Assembly: GCA_020152595.1 (NCBI GenBank)
Contig: JAIGNY010001912.1
Location: 1,702,001 to 1,766,000, forward strand
Direction: 5' to 3'
Source: Chiridota heheva
Taxonomy: Eukaryota; Echinodermata; Holothuroidea; Apodida; Chiridotidae
DNA: 64,000 nucleotides
Part shown: positions 10,669-22,500 of the stretch, in pieces
How the letters are laid out: each line of letters opens with the position of its first letter
How positions within the stretch are numbered: the first letter of the stretch is position 1
The notes under the pieces: generated by a model
What the model saw: only the letters and a program-made list of their open reading frames with translations
The model's database searches: none
What the model was told of the DNA's origin: nothing
Program-made: the position numbers and the translations under genes

Positions 10669-13434
10669 AGGAATATTTCCCATGTTTTTTCGTAACCTTT
10701 AAAAAGAAAAAGAAAATTTTTAGAAACAATTTAGTACAAAAATCATGTTGATATCTTATTCCTACCAGGAGATATTTAAATTTTAAGGTTCACAAAAAAT
10801 GCTAATAAACGAATAGGAAAAGGCCCAGTATGACATCACAGCAACACTTTCTCCCACAAAAATTATGTATTTCATTAAAATCTATCATAATTTTGTATTA
10901 GTAAAACTTGCTAGAAAAATAAATTGATGAAAATTAAGGTATTTATATACATTGCCAAATACACCCTACTTCAATAAGTGTTGGAAATTTTTTTCTAATC
11001 AGAAACAACCAATTAACATTCAAAGAAATACATAAACATTTGGAATTGAATTGCCTTTATGACATCATCAAACACAAATTCCTCATACTGTACAATAACT
11101 TTAAGATGCAATTGGGAAATCTTTAAAAATCCATATCTCCTGAACTGAATATGATATTAACCTGTTTTTGTACCAAATTGGCTCTAAGAGTGTGCTCTTT
11201 TAAATAAAATTCTACAAAAACCATGGGAATATTTAAAAAAACCTGGAAATATTAAAAAAAACCATGGAAATATTAAAATATTAAAAAAACATAAGAATAA
11301 AAAAAAAACATGGAAATATTACAAAAAACCATGGGAATATTCCTTTAAAGCTATGAGAGGATTTTCCCAGGAGTCCCACTCCTCAGTTTTATTCCTGCTA
11401 TAATGGCTTTTGAAAATTATTAAATGTTAAGTGAGTAGTTGGGCTCAAACATGCTTTAAAGTTGGTATGCAAAGTTGGGAATGAATCTGTTAAGAGTGGG
11501 TGGCAGGTCTAAACTGGTACTCGACTGAAAGTGAAGGGGTTGGATTTTGTTAGGTACACCAGAGTTGTACTGTAGTATATATCTTTTGGTAGCTTGGGTA
11601 TGTATCCATCTTTGTCAGATTAATGTTACTACCAAGTCATGACTGAGATTACCAGTAACACTTAAGTAATAGATCATTTTTTTGTTGGTATTAAGAAAAG
11701 CTCTATTATGAACCCATCACATAAAGTTGAGATTGTATACCAGCAGAGAAGAGGTCACTATGCATTGGTGTTATCATACAATGGGAAGCATTGTGGAGGC
11801 CAATTGCATCTGTTGCAAGATTGGTCTTTAAATGTCCTCAAGACTTAAAAATACTAGAATATTATACCCCGACTTTAAGGTCAAGTGCATCTTGGGATAT
11901 AAGAAATCCCAAAAGAAATGAAAGAGTTGTGCTGTTTGTGGTAGCAGATAATGCCCATAGTAGTGTGTCTGGCTTCTTTCATTTCAAAGTGTTTCATGTC
12001 ATTTTGAAGGAACCTTGTATGGCAATACCTACAAGGCAAACTAACTAACTACGAGGCAAACCTAACTTTTAACTCTGCTTTCTGTGAATAATGTACTATT
12101 AAATGTATCCTGTTTTGTAGTAATACAAAGAGATATAACTCACTCAAGATCTTAAAGTGTATTTGTTGTTCATAATTAATTTGTGCCACTTAAAAAACCT
12201 CGGACAACTAAAACCTCTACAGGGTTGGGTTTTTGATTCTCTTTGTCAATGTGATTTGTTGAAAAGATTGGATGATGTGATTGAAGGTTTATGCACACTG
12301 ATACATTGGGGAGGAGAAATAAATTAAGCAGAATGTTGCCAAAAATTGGTTTTGGATTTCTTGCTTACTGGGATGGTGTGAATACAGTACTGGAAAACAC
12401 CTGACAAAAGTGGAAGAAGAGAATTATATAGTGTGAGGCAGTGGCATTAGTTGGTACACTGCTTCTTGTTCTGAACCTGAAGCTCAGTGTATTATTAGCC
12501 AGTTGAGACCAGATATTGTAGTGCAAGTGAGGGGCCAATCAGTGACCACTCTTTGCCCTTCATTTTAAAAAATGTCACTTCCCACCAATAACAATATCTC
12601 TTTGCTGCTTATTTTAGGTATAAAGTGAATGGTACTTCTTTTTCTATGTTACTCTATAAGATCTTTTCTTTGTTGCATTATTTTTAAAGGTCTATGGACT
12701 TGGCAATTATACATACTGCATTTATTGCTACTGTCATGTCACCCAAAAAAAAAGTTGTCATTTTTGGAGGTAAATGGTGTAATATAAGTAGTCAATGATC
12801 AGTGCCTCAAAGTTAAACATTCAACAATTTTAAAAGTTTTGTATGCATCCTTCAGTCTATATTAACCTCAAAAACTTAAGGGTGAAAAATATATTAAGGG
12901 AACCAAGAGGTATGTCCAAGAGCCAGGGCATTGCATCCTAGTAAATCTGCCACTGAATGCCAAAGCTTGATCCTTAAATGAATTGTTCCTTGCCAATAAA
13001 ATAAAGATTATGCAACTGTCTACACCCCTTCCCATACTGGATCTGCTGTTTTTTCTTAGCAATTTATCAGTGCATGAGAATGTACAGTTAAAGCTACAGA
13101 AATTGCTGCTATAAGCTGGATTGTTAGTAGGTGGAGGGACTGAATACTGAAATAAGTAAAGCCTTTTCTTTAGTCAAGTTTTTAAAACTTACTGAATTGA
13201 ACATTGTAATATATTTCATTTTGAATATTTCTTTTGAAAATCATAGAACTGTTAACTCCTCGGCACAATTGGTGTAAATTATATGAAGCAAAAATGATGA
13301 AACCATATTGATATACATGAAAGTGAAATGTTTCTCTAGTGCGTGTGGGTGATTTGTTAAGAAATTAAACTTCCTTTTACTCCTGTACACATGTCTTATT
13401 TGTGTAATTGTTGCTTATATTGTATTTCAACATC
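10669..13434. other. Intergenic, no gene seen
   Basis: AT-rich sequence with no convincing coding frame. A short A-rich tandem patch of CCATGGAAATATTAAAA-like units lies at 11220-11348. It may include 3' UTR of UBE2N, which cannot be tested here. Confidence 0.5.
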
Positions 13435-13439
13435 CCAAA

Positions 13440-13850
13440 CAGAATAACACCATCATTTTTCAGAATAACACCATTCTTATTAACACCACCAACATCCCAA
13501 ACAGAATAACACCATCATTTTTAGGGAGCTTAAGAATAACACCATTCTTAGGGAGGAGAATAACACCATAATTCTTGTTAAGAATAACACCTCCATTCTT
13601 GAGGCTTTAGAATAACACCATGATTCTTAGCTTAGGGAGCTTAAGAATAATCACCATTGATTCTTAGGAGCTTAAGAATAACACCATAATTCTTAGGGAG
13701 CTTAAGAATACTTAAGAATAATACCGTCATTCTTAGGGAGCAAGATGAATACCACCAAAATTCAGCTTAAGAATACCACCAAAATTCTTAAGGAGCTTAA
13801 GAATACCACCATCATTCTTAGGGAGCTTAAGAATAATACCATCATCCCAC
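13440..13850. repeat. Minisatellite, about 30-36 bp unit
   Basis: Degenerate units of AGAATAACACCATCATTCTT plus AGGGAGCTTA, about a dozen copies with indels. Adjacent units contain short inverted parts (AAGAAT and ATTCTT), so the array could fold. Intergenic. Confidence 0.85.
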
Positions 13851-14479
13851 TTTCAAGTTTATTGCCCTCTACAACAGACAAATGCAAGTGTTCTTAAAAA
13901 TAAATGATCGACCTCTCAGCACAATTTGTGAATTTAGTAGTGGATTAAGAAGTTTATTGCCCTCTACAGGATACAAACATCTTAGCGAGGGAATATAAGT
14001 AAGAAATTTATGCTATTCCCCAGGACGCCATCTCATTGAACAAGCTGAATATATCAACAATAGTAATGACACTTTGTTTATGCAATTTTTTGGGTTTTGC
14101 AACCTCCCATGTTTTCCACCACCCAAGCTCACTGATAGTGGATATTCCTTTGCAAATATTGAACGTGTCAACTAGTGTGGTTTATAGTAAATTTAATTGC
14201 ATGGCTTTGGAACCATGTGGAACTGTTTCCAAGTTGCCAGTGGGATTCAATGAAACTAGTTATAAGCATTGCAGAGATGTGGGTTCATACTCGTGTACTG
14301 CCATGAACAAACAATTATATATTGGTGTCATCACAAAGGAACAGAACTTGGGGAGTTTTTAAAGCATGTTTTCAACTTCTTAGCAAATACACAATTGATT
14401 ATTTCCTGCTTTCAGTCTCTCACATGGGGCGGGTAAGAGTTTGAGGATTAATTCAATGGTCGAGCATGTTTTAAGTTGT

Positions 14480-14600
14480 ATGAAAAGACTTAAAAATTCT
14501 GTTTTAGAAGATATTCAAGTTTAAACTCCCATCTTATGTGTAGAAATGACTCGTGTAGTAAGTCTACTAAGGAAGGTTGCTGCCCTCGCCCACTAATTAA
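14480..14600. repeat. Dispersed repeat, partial copy
   Basis: TCTTATGTGTAGAAATGACT and the flanking AACAATTGTT match the 5' part of the dispersed repeat at 52725-52994. Unclassified. Confidence 0.5.
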
Positions 14601-14644
14601 CAATTGTTTATGTATTTCAATTTTTTTTTTTATTTGAACAATTT

Positions 14645-15480
14645 TATTTACCTTACTTTACTGCCCTCCTCTCCCGACTGGAGATTGAGGCTTCATGGAG
14701 TACTTCTTCCTGTCTCTTGCAAATTCCGTCACCTCCCTCCCAACTATTTCACCCAAGCTCCTTCCTCTCTTTCTCAACCATCCTTCTCCAAGTTGTTTTT
14801 GATTTTCCTCTTTCCCTCCGGGCCCATGACAATGAGATATTCGCATAATAAATCATTTTCTCTTCTTAGCACATGCCCAATCCATCTCCATCTTGTGTAA
14901 ATTGTCTTGCTAATTGGTAAAGTCTGTGGTCTTTAATATAGTTCATCATTGCTGATCTTCATTGGCTATCTTATTTTTATGATTTTCCTTAGGCAGTTTC
15001 TTTGAAATATGTCCAGTTTATTTTCGTCTGATTTGTTGAACTGCCAGGTTTCAGAGCCATAAAGTTACATTGATATATATATCATTGGTGTGAAAAATTA
15101 TAAGTTTGGTTTTTCTGTTGTATGTTTGATTTCTATATTTTACTAAGTTTAAATGTGGTCAGTGCTGGAGATTCTCCTTCTTATGGCATCTTCGGTGCCT
15201 CCATCTTTAGACAATGTTGTGCCCAGATTTGCAAATTTGTCTACATCTTCTAGCTCGTTATCTGATACAGTTATTGCTCTTCCGCTGTTATTGTTCCTCA
15301 TTGTCTGTTTTCTTTTCATTCATTTTCAGCCCAACATATGTTCTAATTTCATTAAGTCGAGATGTTTTCTTCTGTAGATTTTCCCCTGTGTTTGAAATTA
15401 AAGCAATATCATCAGCATAACCCAGATCTTCTAATGTTGTGTTCATGAGAATATCTGGATTACGCTTTTCATTAATACTG
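14645..15480 (-). mobile_element. Degenerate RTE-like LINE, antisense
   Basis: Read on the - strand: LEDLGYADDIALIS (RT catalytic YADD, about 15395-15440), then broken frames, then [12 protein letters not shown] (about 14870-14905) and a C-terminal region ending near 14650. The order RT motif then WRWIGHVLR is that of RTE-like endonuclease-reverse transcriptases. Many stops and shifts show that it is dead. Confidence 0.75.
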
Positions 15481-15499
15481 ATTTATTAATGACTTTTAC

Positions 15500-15790
15500 T
15501 ATAACTTTTTTCAGTCTGGTTTCTACACAAATGATACCCAACTTAAATATCTTCCTAATGGAACAAGATTTTTGAATGCTTTTTCATCCTTTTGTTTCTC
15601 TTGAAGTCCTCTTTCATATTAGATAAACATGCTTGACCACTGAACTAATCCTATAAACTTATATATCTCGTTAATAAAATAAGGCATTTGAATGCTTTCT
15701 TCACCATTTTGTTTCTTTTGAAATCTCCTTTCGTATTAAATGGATTTGCTTGACCCCTGAACTAGTCTCTTTAACACAGAGTTCTTGAAA
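15500..15790. repeat. Dispersed repeat, partial copies
   Basis: Two adjacent related stretches, each with TTTTTGAATGC or CATTTGAATGC, then TTTGTTTCTCTTGAAGTCC- or TTTGTTTCTTTTGAAATCTCC-like sequence and GCTTGACC. They match the 3' half of the repeat at 55539-55720, in the same orientation. Confidence 0.55.
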
Positions 15791-16030
15791 TAATAATTAA
15801 TATCCAAATGGAATTATAACACTAGCTGTCATGCTCTTATGTGGAATATGAAAAATAGAAATAGGAGGTTAAGGTAATCTTTTGGTTCGTCTTTAAAACT
15901 TTTATATCAATTGTTTTTATAATTAACAAAAGAAACTGATACATACTTGTTTAATTTTTGTCCTTACATAACGGGCATGCTGTAACCATTTTATATACTC
16001 CAAAATTACTGTTCATGTTACTTATCCAAT

Positions 16031-16328
16031 ATTCGACGTATTAAGCGCCCCTGCTTTAATAAGTGCCCAACTATATTTGTTCGACTGATAACATTATTTA
16101 TTTGACCAATTTAAAGATTTAAAATAAGTTTTGTTACATTATTTTGTGTTTGACACGGATGTTTTTGTAGTGGTTCTATTGGAGTAATATAAAACCAGTT
16201 CACACAAAGTAGTTGGTATAGCACACTGTATGCAGTGCAGAACATGGGCACTTATTAGGAAGAAACTTAGGCCCTAATAATGGTGCAATTAAATTTTTGT
16301 AAGCGCCCGGGCGCTTATTACGTCGAAT
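16031..16328. mobile_element. MITE with 20-bp terminal inverted repeats, copy 1
   Basis: Left end ATTCGACGTATTAAGCGCCC (16031-16050); right end GGGCGCTTATTACGTCGAAT (16309-16328). These are inverse complements with one mismatch. The inside is AT-rich and non-coding. A diverged second copy is at 18781-19096. No clear target duplication. Confidence 0.85.
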
Positions 16329-18780
16329 GCAATATTTTAAATAGTGAAGATTGCCATGTTTAATCAGCATGATTACAGGAAATGGCTAAGATCTATAGTT
16401 TGTCTTCAATGTGTATATGTTGGTCTTGTAATATTAGCAATCTTGAATTCCATCTGTTGGTCAAAATACCAAGATCAAACTTGTGTTGGTGAGTTGCTCA
16501 AATTCTGAAAGTGCCATGTTGTTTCTTTTTCAATTAAAAACAAACAAATGATACCAATTATGGAAAATTTGGAGAAGTTTAACAAAGAATTCTTTGACGA
16601 TACATCAATAGAGAAGCTGCAATTTACAATGTTTATACTGTCAAGGTATCAGAAATCCTACACAATAGAAATATCATTCCAATCTTACCTGAGAAAAAAA
16701 TAATGTATTTTAACTTGAAAGTGGCGGTGAAAAAAATAATGTATTTTAACTTGAAAGTGGCGGTGTCATCTCAAAACAAATCACAATGATGTTAGTGAGT
16801 ACATGACATGTACTTACACACATCACCAACATAATACAATCCTTCAGAGAAGCGTATATTGTGCGTATGAAGAATAGGTACATGGATGTACGTACGGTAT
16901 CTATGTGTGGTAACGTGACACAGCCGAGTTGAACAGAGCTGTACAAATTTCTTGATAGTTTATTCATGTAGCTAAAAACTGAAATTAACTCGGTTAATAG
17001 CTCCATGTTTTAATTCAAATGAGGGTGAAAGATGTAGAAAAATGTTGCCTTGATGGTATCCGAACTTGTTACGTTTGGCACAAAAGCAAATCCGAATCCC
17101 ATTGACTTATCCATTCGGCCACAGCAACACTGAATGAAATGGTTGCTGTATTATAAATATACACTTGAAAGGGGCGCGTAGAGCCAGCCATTGGTTGAAA
17201 TTTCAACCAATTAAAAACTGAAATGTTCTAATGCTGATATCGCACCTTTCAATATAGCCAAATGAAGGTTTGAAGACACATATCAATCAAAACGAAAACC
17301 CAGTCGTCCAAAGTTGTTCTTTCCAATGTATTAATATACTCTTCTCGTACATCTCTATAAAGCAAGTCATTTTGCACAATTCTAGAAATTTGTTCTTAGA
17401 AATACTCTTATTATGCGAAAAAGAAACTAAGAGTGAAGGCACTTGTATGTGACTCTGAATTGATAAAAATATGAGTAAATTAGCTGATACTACTTAATAC
17501 ATGTGATGCTGTGGATCAAGCAAGCTCTCCAAATGCAAAAGCTACACACAAGTCTCTTATAATTCAATGATTAATGCTACTACTGTGTTGTAATTTCAAA
17601 AAAGCCCTTGAAAGGCCATAGCTTCCCTGTAAGTCCCCTCATTACCCTGCACAAAATCAGACCCTCTTGTTATCCCCTCCCCCCATTTTATACATTAACA
17701 ATAAACAATTTGTAGTTTTTTCGTCAGTTCTACTCACAATTCTGTTCTGCTTGTGTCATTTTCTTATAGAGGTTAAAATAAAGGAAATGCCTTACTCATT
17801 TTACTCACAGATTCGGACTAATTCTCAGAAGCATTAAACACCAGCATTTTACTCACAGATTCGGACTAATTCTCAGAAGCATTAAACACCAGCAGGGATG
17901 AGACTGGATGTTTTAGGGAGAATCTTGCACAAGATAGAAGCAGGTTTTGTCCAATAAAGTGGCTCTGATTAAAATACTGCTGGATTAATTATTTATAACA
18001 GGCATTTACTTTCTTTAAGCCTAAGGAGAAATTGGGTTTTTGAGGTATGATAAAAACACTTTCATATTGTCATCACTTACTGCCTCTAAATTTAGCTTTG
18101 TAGGTTGGGGCTGTGTGTGGTTAAACCAACAATTCTTCTCGTGTTTAATGCCAAAATTCTTTGCATTGACAGTTTTTGCCTTCCATATTTTCAAATTTAA
18201 TAGGGAGTGATTTTTCTAGAAAATGAAATGTCCCTGTAAACCTAATAAAGAATTTTCAAAAGCAATACATGAGTTCTCTTTGATTTCTGAATAGGTATGG
18301 AAGAAAGCAATATGCTGTAAAGAAGCACCCATGAACCCCACCACCTGAACAATCTTAGAAACCTAGAATACCCCTTATGACTGGCATAACCTGGTCCACA
18401 TAATGACCACAGTTTTATAACAGAAAAATATAATGCAAAGAATATCTATCTGTTTGACAAAATGATACAAAACTATATCTCAATGATTTTGTATTAAAAT
18501 GCAAAATTTAAGTGGAAATATCCAAGCACCAAAGTAAAGCAAGTTGAAAATGCTAAAGATACATTACAAAATGATATAGAAATGGAAGCAGCATGCTTCC
18601 TTTACAAATGTAGAGCGAGTAAAAAATGGTTGTTTTCTTTAACAGCATAATGCAATTTTGTCAGTACTTATATCAAATAAGAAGCCATTAATCTATTTCA
18701 CTTTTAGATTCTCAACTTGGAAATTTGAATGTGGTTCAGGGAAAAATTTATGTGAGTATCTAATTAACACCCAATTACTA
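16329..18780. other. Intergenic, no gene seen
   Basis: Apart from a tRNA-like SINE head at 17036-17125 and a 48-bp tandem duplication at 17799-17894 (unit starts TTTTACTCACAGATTCGG), I see no gene or element. Confidence 0.5.
17036..17125 (-). mobile_element. tRNA-derived SINE head
   Basis: The - strand reads TGGCCGAATGGATAAGTC (A-box-like) and, about 40 bases later, AAGTTCGGATACC (B-box-like), the spacing of a tRNA with a variable arm. There is no clean cloverleaf or terminator, so it is read as a SINE relic rather than a tRNA gene. Confidence 0.5.
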
Positions 18781-19096
18781 TATTGGACATAATAAGTGCC
18801 CCTGCTCTAATAAGCACCTACCAAACTTTTTTTGATTGATGACATAATTTCTTGAATTAAAAAGACTTAAAATATTCAAGTTTTGTAACATTATTGGCTT
18901 ATTTTGCATCTGACTCTGACAATATTTTGTGATGGTTATTGTGGGGCTAGTATAGAACCAGTTTACACAAAGTAGTTGAATAGCACACTGTACATGGCCC
19001 CAGAGCATGGGCGCTTATTAGGAAGAAACTTTGGGCCTAAAAAGTGGTGCAATTATATTTTGTTTAGGACCCTGGACACTCATTACATCAAATATG
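18781..19096. mobile_element. MITE, diverged copy 2
   Basis: Same order of internal motifs as 16031-16328 (TAATAAG.GCCC near the left end, ACAAAGTAGTTG, TTATTAGGAAGAAACTT) with degraded terminal repeats. It lies just beyond the inferred DCAF1 3' end. Confidence 0.75.
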
Positions 19097-19487
19097 GTGA
19101 GTACACAAGTTTGTAAACTAATCAATTATCTTCATGTTTTTCAGTCCTCCATAAAAGAGAAATCTTTGGCAAGTATCTGAATTATAGAATGGAGAAAAAG
19201 GGAAGAAATGCATATTTTATCAATATTTGGAATTCATTTCAGGAAAAGAAAAGAAGTAAATTATACATAAGTACAAATATACAATCTATGAAACTTTCTT
19301 TATAACAAGACTCTTTGCCGGCTGAATTTTATGGAGACATGTGATAATTACACTGGATGTGATGTTTTGCTCTCTGACGGCTGTGAACGTATTTGTTGCC
19401 AAAGTCCACATATTGTTGAATTTTGGATCCCAAGATGCTTCATGGTCATCAGTCTCATTTATGATGCATTTTTCACCTCCGCAAGGA
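19097..19487 (-). other. Presumed DCAF1 3' UTR
   Basis: Follows the inferred stop on the - strand. No canonical AATAAA is seen on the - strand before the MITE at 18781-19096; a TATAAA variant occurs at about 19299-19304. Confidence 0.35.
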
Positions 19488-19519
19488 TCACCAAAATAAG
19501 ACATCGTCAAAATCATCAT
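19488..19519 (-). CDS. DCAF1: DCAF1 terminal coding micro-exon (inferred)
   Basis: After a strong acceptor (ACTTTTTTTTGCCTCAG), two bases complete the phase-1 codon of exon w29 as Asp, then DDFDDVLFW and TGA at 19488-19490. The acidic DD.DD followed by a hydrophobic end resembles the short DD-I-I/L-L ends of DCAF1 proteins, and the phase is right. No other downstream exon with a suitable acceptor and acidic reading was found between 19490 and 21620, but the region was read by eye. Confidence 0.62.
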
Positions 19520-22500
19520 CTGAGGCAAAAAAAAGTAAATATATTGGCCATCATATTTGGTACTTATATAAAATTTTCATGGAGTATTTGCACTGTCATG
19601 ACCCCTGCATTAAAATCACGTAATACACGACCTTCAGCATTTGGTTTAGTCCATTTTTAAAACAGGTGAATTTCTAAACAAAGCGAAAAAAAGTATGTAA
19701 ACTTTTTCCGTTTTTTATGCATTTTAAAACAATCTAACAGAATTGTATTTAAAAAAAAGTTTTGGCATGGTGTTTATAGGCATATTTCATGCACAGTCCC
19801 TTGCCCCATGCACAGTCCCTTGCCCCATGCACAGTCCCTTGCCCCATGCACAGTCCCTTGCCCCATGCACAGTCCCTTGCCCCATGCACAGTCCCTTGCC
19901 CCATGCACAGTCCCTTGCCCCATGCACAGTCCCTTGCCCCATGCACAGTCCCTTGCCCCATGCAGTCCCTTGCCCCATGCAGTCCCTTGCCCCATGCACA
20001 GTCCCTTGCCCCATGCACAGTCCCTTGCCCCATGCAGTCCCTTGCCCCATGCAGTCCCTTGCCCCATGCACAGTCCCTTGCCCCATGCACAGTCCCTTGC
20101 CCATGCACAGTCCCTTGCCCCATGCACAGTCCCTTGCCCCATGCACAGTCCCTTGCCCTATGCACAGTCCCTTGCCCCATGCACAGTCCCTTGCCCCATG
20201 CACAGTCCCTTCCCCATGCACAGTCCCTTGCCCCATACAGTCCCTTGCCCCATGCACAGTCCCTTGCCCATGCAGTCCCTTGCCCCATGCACAGTCCCTT
20301 GCCTCATGCACAGTCCCTTGCCCCATGCACAGTCCCTTGCCCCATGCACAGTCCCTTGCCCCATGCACAGTCCCTTGCCCCATGCACAGTCCCTTGCCCC
20401 ATGCACAGTCCCTTGCCCCATGCACAGTCCCTTGCCCCATGCAGTCCCTTGCCCCATGCACAGTCCCTTGCCCCATGCACAGTCCCTTGCCCCATGCACA
20501 GTCCCTTGCCCCATGCAGTCCCTTGCCCCATACAGTCCCTTGCCCCATGCACAGTCCCTTGCCCCATGCAGTCCCTTGCCCCATGCACAGTCCCTTGCCC
20601 CATACAGTCCCTTGCCCCATGCACAGTCCCTTGCCCCATGCACAGTCCCTTGCCCCATACAGTCCCTTGCCCCATGCAGTCCCTTGCCCCATGCACAGTC
20701 CCTTGCCCATGCAGTCCCTTGCCCCATGCACAGTCCCTTGCCCCATGCAGTCCCTTGCCCCATGCACAGTCCCTTGCCCCATGCACAGTCCCTTGCCCCA
20801 TGCACAGTCCCTTGCCCCATGCACAGTCCCTTGCCCATGCAGTCCCTTGCCCCATGCACAGTCCCTTGCCCCATGCACAGTCCCTTGCCCCATGCACAGT
20901 CCCTTGCCCATGCAGTCCCTTGCCCCATGCACAGTCCCTTGCCCATGCAGTCCCTTGCCCCATGCACAGTCCCTTGCCCCATACAGTCCCTTGCCCCATG
21001 CACAGTCCCTTGCCCCATACAGTCCCTTGTCCCATGCACAGTCCCTTGCCCCATGCATTAAACACTCTACATCAACATTCATCTTTGATGTCACCGTTTA
21101 ATCTGTGTTTACATTATTACTTAATGGGAATACCAGAAAGTCAGTAAAGTGCTCTTCACAAGTATCTTAAACCACATACATAGGATGTACAACACACAAC
21201 AATGAGGGCAAGGTCAGCATTTTGACTGTAAATACATTAACAAATTCATTGCTAGGCAAACTTGACTTATCAGTATTACTTGAAGTGGTATTCCAAATAC
21301 TGCCTTGTACCAGGCCATTATATTGGGTTGGTACCACTTTCTTTAATAGTATCTTCCTTTGGTGCCAGGTTTAAATTCAGGTTTGTGCCTGGTTAAAATC
21401 AGGATTGTTCCAGGTTAAAGTCAGGATTTTTTTTAGGTAGGTGATTTTTTTAAAACTTGTAATAAGAGTTTTGGCAAAGAATTATCCCAATCAGTTAGGG
21501 TTCAGAATTATTATAAAGAACTTACTACTAACAGTTGCACTAACTGGTCTAAGATGGAATCAACCAACAATTAACTCAGCCCATTCTAAACATTTTAATA
21601 AGTACCTATATACAATGCACTTACCACTGAAGGAATCATCAGACATTGAAATGGATATATCACTCAAGTCTTCCACATCATCATCACCATCGTCATCAAC
21701 TGCAGCATCCTCACCAGTCTCCCCATCACCTGCCGTACCATTAGCTTCATTGTTCTCCTCCTCCTCATCATCTATGTTGATGTCACTATCAGAATCACTG
21801 TTGAGGATATCATCCAAGCTATCATCGTCATCGTCATCAGAATTATCTTCATTTGCATCTTCATCCTATTAAATGAAATATTCACATTTTGATCAGTTAT
21901 TATTCCAATGTTTAAAGACTATCAAACAGGGAGCACTGTGACACATTTCTCTGAGAAAATAATATTTCATTTAAGCTTTGTGATATTTTGTGTTCGTTTG
22001 TTTGTGTTTATAAAAAAGTTAAATTCATCTGAGACATTAGGCCGGTGCTTATCCATGGCGCAAGCAGATAAGAGCATATGTCTGCCCTAAACAGGATGCT
22101 GATCCATCACTGGTTAACTCCCCATCACTGCTGGTACTCATTTTACAGCTGTGTGAGATAAGAGGAATAAAAGTACCTTGCTTAAAGACAACACAGTTGC
22201 TTGGCTGGGAATCGAACCCAGCTTCTTGGTCTGAATACAGACTCTGAGCCACTGCATCCCCAACTTTGTTTGTGTTTAACAGCGCTTTGACAGTTGAAGT
22301 CATAATGTGCCAGAGAGGTTATTTATGAATGTTTAATTATTAGGTGCTTGGTCTGATTGCAAAGAGATGTGTTAGTCTTGCGGCAGTGCTATGAGGTAAT
22401 AATATATAGTCCAATGTGGTGCTAAGGGTAAAGGAAAAAACAGCAGAGACATGTAGAGATATGTACAAGGGCCAGCTAGTGGTCCCATTGAGATATTTTG

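Noticed and set aside
14036..14362. 108-codon frame with a signal-peptide-like start (MNKLNISTIVMTLCLCNFLG)
   Set aside because: No recognised domain, AT-rich codons, no splice or promoter support. A chance frame in intergenic DNA is more likely, though a small secreted protein cannot be excluded.
19743..21147. Several overlapping open frames of 250-450 codons on both strands, rich in [17 protein letters not shown] or [15 protein letters not shown] repeats
   Set aside because: They are produced by a stop-free 19-bp tandem array; all frames are equally open and none has a conserved non-repeat part.
21560..21817. Acidic frame as a stand-alone small protein starting MDDILNSD
   Set aside because: It is inside DCAF1 exon w29, which is in frame with the preceding exon and homologous to the acidic tail.
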